Origin: Rosenbergiella epipactidis | GTDB taxonomy: Bacteria > Pseudomonadota > Gammaproteobacteria > Enterobacterales > Enterobacteriaceae | Reading direction: 5' to 3' | Length of the DNA stretch: 64,000 nucleotides | NCBI RefSeq assembly: GCF_018494055.1 | Contig: NZ_JABBFQ010000003.1 | Location: forward strand, 124,001-188,000 | In this document: one piece after another, positions 62,674 to 64,000 of the stretch | Layout of the letters: every line of letters begins with the position of its first letter | Numbering within the stretch: position 1 is the stretch's first letter | Program-made: the position numbers and the translations under genes | The notes under the pieces: generated by a model | What the model was told of the DNA's origin: nothing | The model's input: the letters and a program-made list of their open reading frames with translations, nothing else | Databases searched by the model: none

Positions 62674-63417
62674 TTATAACATTCTCCCAGACTTAGAGGC
62701 AGTGGTGTTGAGCTTACAGTCAACAAGGTGTTCGGCTAAAAATAGAATAAGCTCACTGACCGCTTTTGCAGCCGCTTCAGTGCATTGTTGAGATAAGGCT
62801 TCCATCAATCTTCGATAATGTTGCACGCATTGCTGATGAAGTGTGTCATCACCATAGAGCAGGGCAATAAACGAGGCCCACTCGGTTTGTAGCGTCAACT
62901 CACTATTGGCTAAGCGCGCCGACTGTGAGCTGGCAGATAAAAAAAGTAGGCAGCGCATATCCGCTTGGGCGCGTGACTCGGCGGTGTTAGCTTGCTCAAA
63001 GTCATCAATAAAAGAGCTGAAGGTAAGCTGTTCCGTTTCGCTCATGCGTTTGGCCGCGAGCCGCGCGCTGTGTGCCAGTATCGCGCAGTGCATCTCGCCG
63101 AGATCCAGTAAGTAATCACTGCTCAATAAGTTGAGAGGATGGTAGTTATGGGCACGACTTTCAATATTATCACAGACAAAGCTGCCACCGTGGCGCCCTC
63201 GGCTGGTGTAAATCAGCTCCTTGGCGCGCAGGGTATTCAACGCCTCGCGTACCGTGATATGCGAAACCCCCAGCATTTTGGCCAGCTCTGCTTCGTTGGG
63301 CAGCTGTTCATGGGCCTGCAACAGCCCAGTCATGATGGCATTGGCGAGGCGGGTCACAATCTGTTCCGCCCGGCTTGCCTGTCCGATTGGCGCGAATATT
63401 ATCGCATGCGTCATCAT
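62674..63417 (-). CDS. GntR-family (FCD/FadR type) regulator
   Basis: A winged-helix regulator with an N-terminal GntR domain (about 14-75, with LPNEAELAKMLGVSHITVREALNTLRAKELI) and an all-helical FCD ligand domain in the C-terminal part. I take the ATG at 63417 (MMTHAIIFAPIGQ), giving 247 residues; an ATG 21 codons upstream is also in frame. It is divergent from the aldehyde dehydrogenase and upstream of the Cache gene, so it probably controls this locus. Confidence 0.87.
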   Translation of the reverse strand: MMTHAIIFAPIGQASRAEQIVTRLANAIMTGLLQAHEQLPNEAELAKMLGVSHITVREALNTLRAKELIYTSRGRHGGSFVCDNIESRAHNYHPLNLLSSDYLLDLGEMHCAILAHSARLAAKRMSETEQLTFSSFIDDFEQANTAESRAQADMRCLLFLSASSQSARLANSELTLQTEWASFIALLYGDDTLHQQCVQHYRRLMEALSQQCTEAAAKAVSELILFLAEHLVDCKLNTTASKSGRML

Positions 63418-63563
63418 CGTTATGCTTTCACCGGTTGTCCACGAGGAAAACAGTCTTAACACAGCAAGGGTATTTTTCAAAGCACTGCGCCACGCCTACC
63501 AGTGAGAATTTCCGGCGAGTGTATTTTTCTTAGGTTTGAAGTGAACTTATCAAGGATAAAACG

Positions 63564-64000
63564 ATGCAACGACTGAAACATTTTATTGATGGTCAATACG
63601 TTGAGACGGCATCAACGGCCTACTTTGACTTGATTAGTCCGGTGGATGGTAGCTGCTATGCCCAAAGCCCGAAAGGAGAGGCTGCCGAGGTAACCTTGGC
63701 GTATCAGGCGGCGACGCGCGCCTTTAAGCAATGGCGGCGCTCCACGCCCTCCGAGAGACAAAAAGCGTTACTGCAGTTGGCCGAGGCGGTGGAGGCCAAT
63801 ACACAGCGCTTTGTCGAGCTACAATGTCGGGAAACCGGGCAATTAAAGCACTTTATAGAGAAAGAAGAGGTCGCCGCGTCCTGCGATGCTTTGCGTTTCT
63901 TTGCCGGGGCTGCCCGTCATTTAGAGGGACGGGCCAGCTATGAATATCTGGACGGTTTCACCTCAACCATTCGCCGCGAGCCGTTGGGTATAGTCGGGCA
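63564..64000 (+). CDS. Aldehyde dehydrogenase, aminobutyraldehyde type (3' end outside window)
   Basis: The first 145 codons of an NAD(P)-dependent aldehyde dehydrogenase. The start MQRLKHFIDGQYVETAST, the block FKQWRRSTPSERQKALLQLAEAVE and RFFAGAARHLEGRASYEYLDGFTSTIRREPLGIVG resemble the gamma-aminobutyraldehyde/betaine aldehyde dehydrogenase group (PatD of E. coli). AAGGA precedes the ATG. The active-site part is beyond the window. It is divergent from the GntR gene. Confidence 0.88.
   Translation, partial: MQRLKHFIDGQYVETASTAYFDLISPVDGSCYAQSPKGEAAEVTLAYQAATRAFKQWRRSTPSERQKALLQLAEAVEANTQRFVELQCRETGQLKHFIEKEEVAASCDALRFFAGAARHLEGRASYEYLDGFTSTIRREPLGIVG

Overview
The window is a chromosomal segment of a gamma-proteobacterium of the order Enterobacterales. 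Almost every core protein is close to its Escherichia coli counterpart and most of the E. coli gene order (nadK/grpE, rpoE-rseABC, lepAB-rnc-era-recO-pdxJ-acpS, purL, glyA, isc-hsc-fdx, pepB-sseB, ndk-rlmN-rodZ-ispG-hisS-yfgM-bamB-der, guaBA) is kept. The DNA looks moderately AT-rich, several genes that E. coli keeps at these positions are missing (nadB, glrK-qseG-glrR, pbpC-yfhM), and accessory genes are often broken. This suggests a partly streamlined relative of the Erwiniaceae; the genus is not decided by the sequence.

Layout. 1-14326: NAD kinase (partial), grpE with a textbook heat-shock promoter, ung, srmB, trmN6, the sigma-E operon rpoE-rseA-rseB-rseC, the lepA-lepB-rnc-era-recO-pdxJ-acpS series, and ferredoxin yfhL. 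14327-15990: an AT-rich island with a decayed gene and a small membrane-protein gene. 16147-27495: yfcH-like, tadA, mltF, purL and glyA (each with a PurR box), glnB, suhB, trmJ. 27523-33236: the complete Fe-S assembly locus iscRSUA-hscBA-fdx-iscX behind two abutting IscR sites. 33252-39997: pepB, sseB, a higBA locus with a truncated toxin, sseA, ndk, rlmN and a truncated pilW. 40247-51928: rodZ, ispG, hisS, yfgM, bamB, der, xseA, guaB, guaA.

52000-64000 is accessory. It holds a second toxin-antitoxin locus whose toxin is frameshifted, hchA with a quinone oxidoreductase behind a perfect palindrome, small unknown genes, an NTF2-like protein with an RluA-type pseudouridine synthase, a DUF1471 protein, a YbiI-type zinc-finger protein, a pesticin-like muramidase gene interrupted by two -1 frameshifts and followed by an overlapping secreted LprI-like inhibitor gene, and finally an APC permease, a Cache-domain sensor, a GntR/FCD regulator and an aminoaldehyde-type dehydrogenase (partial).

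Most interesting signals: (1) the muramidase/inhibitor pair with a perfect 7-1-7 Fur box about 155 bp upstream, where both frame changes lie at or next to A runs; (2) three broken toxin-type genes next to three apparently intact antitoxin or inhibitor genes, including a higB whose amber codon removes the C-terminal Asp-Tyr-His; (3) a decayed gene at 14562-15599 with a DGHxRL motif; (4) perfect inverted repeats upstream of hchA, in the rnc, lepA and guaB leaders, and between purL and glnB. No rRNA, tRNA, CRISPR array or intact insertion sequence was seen.
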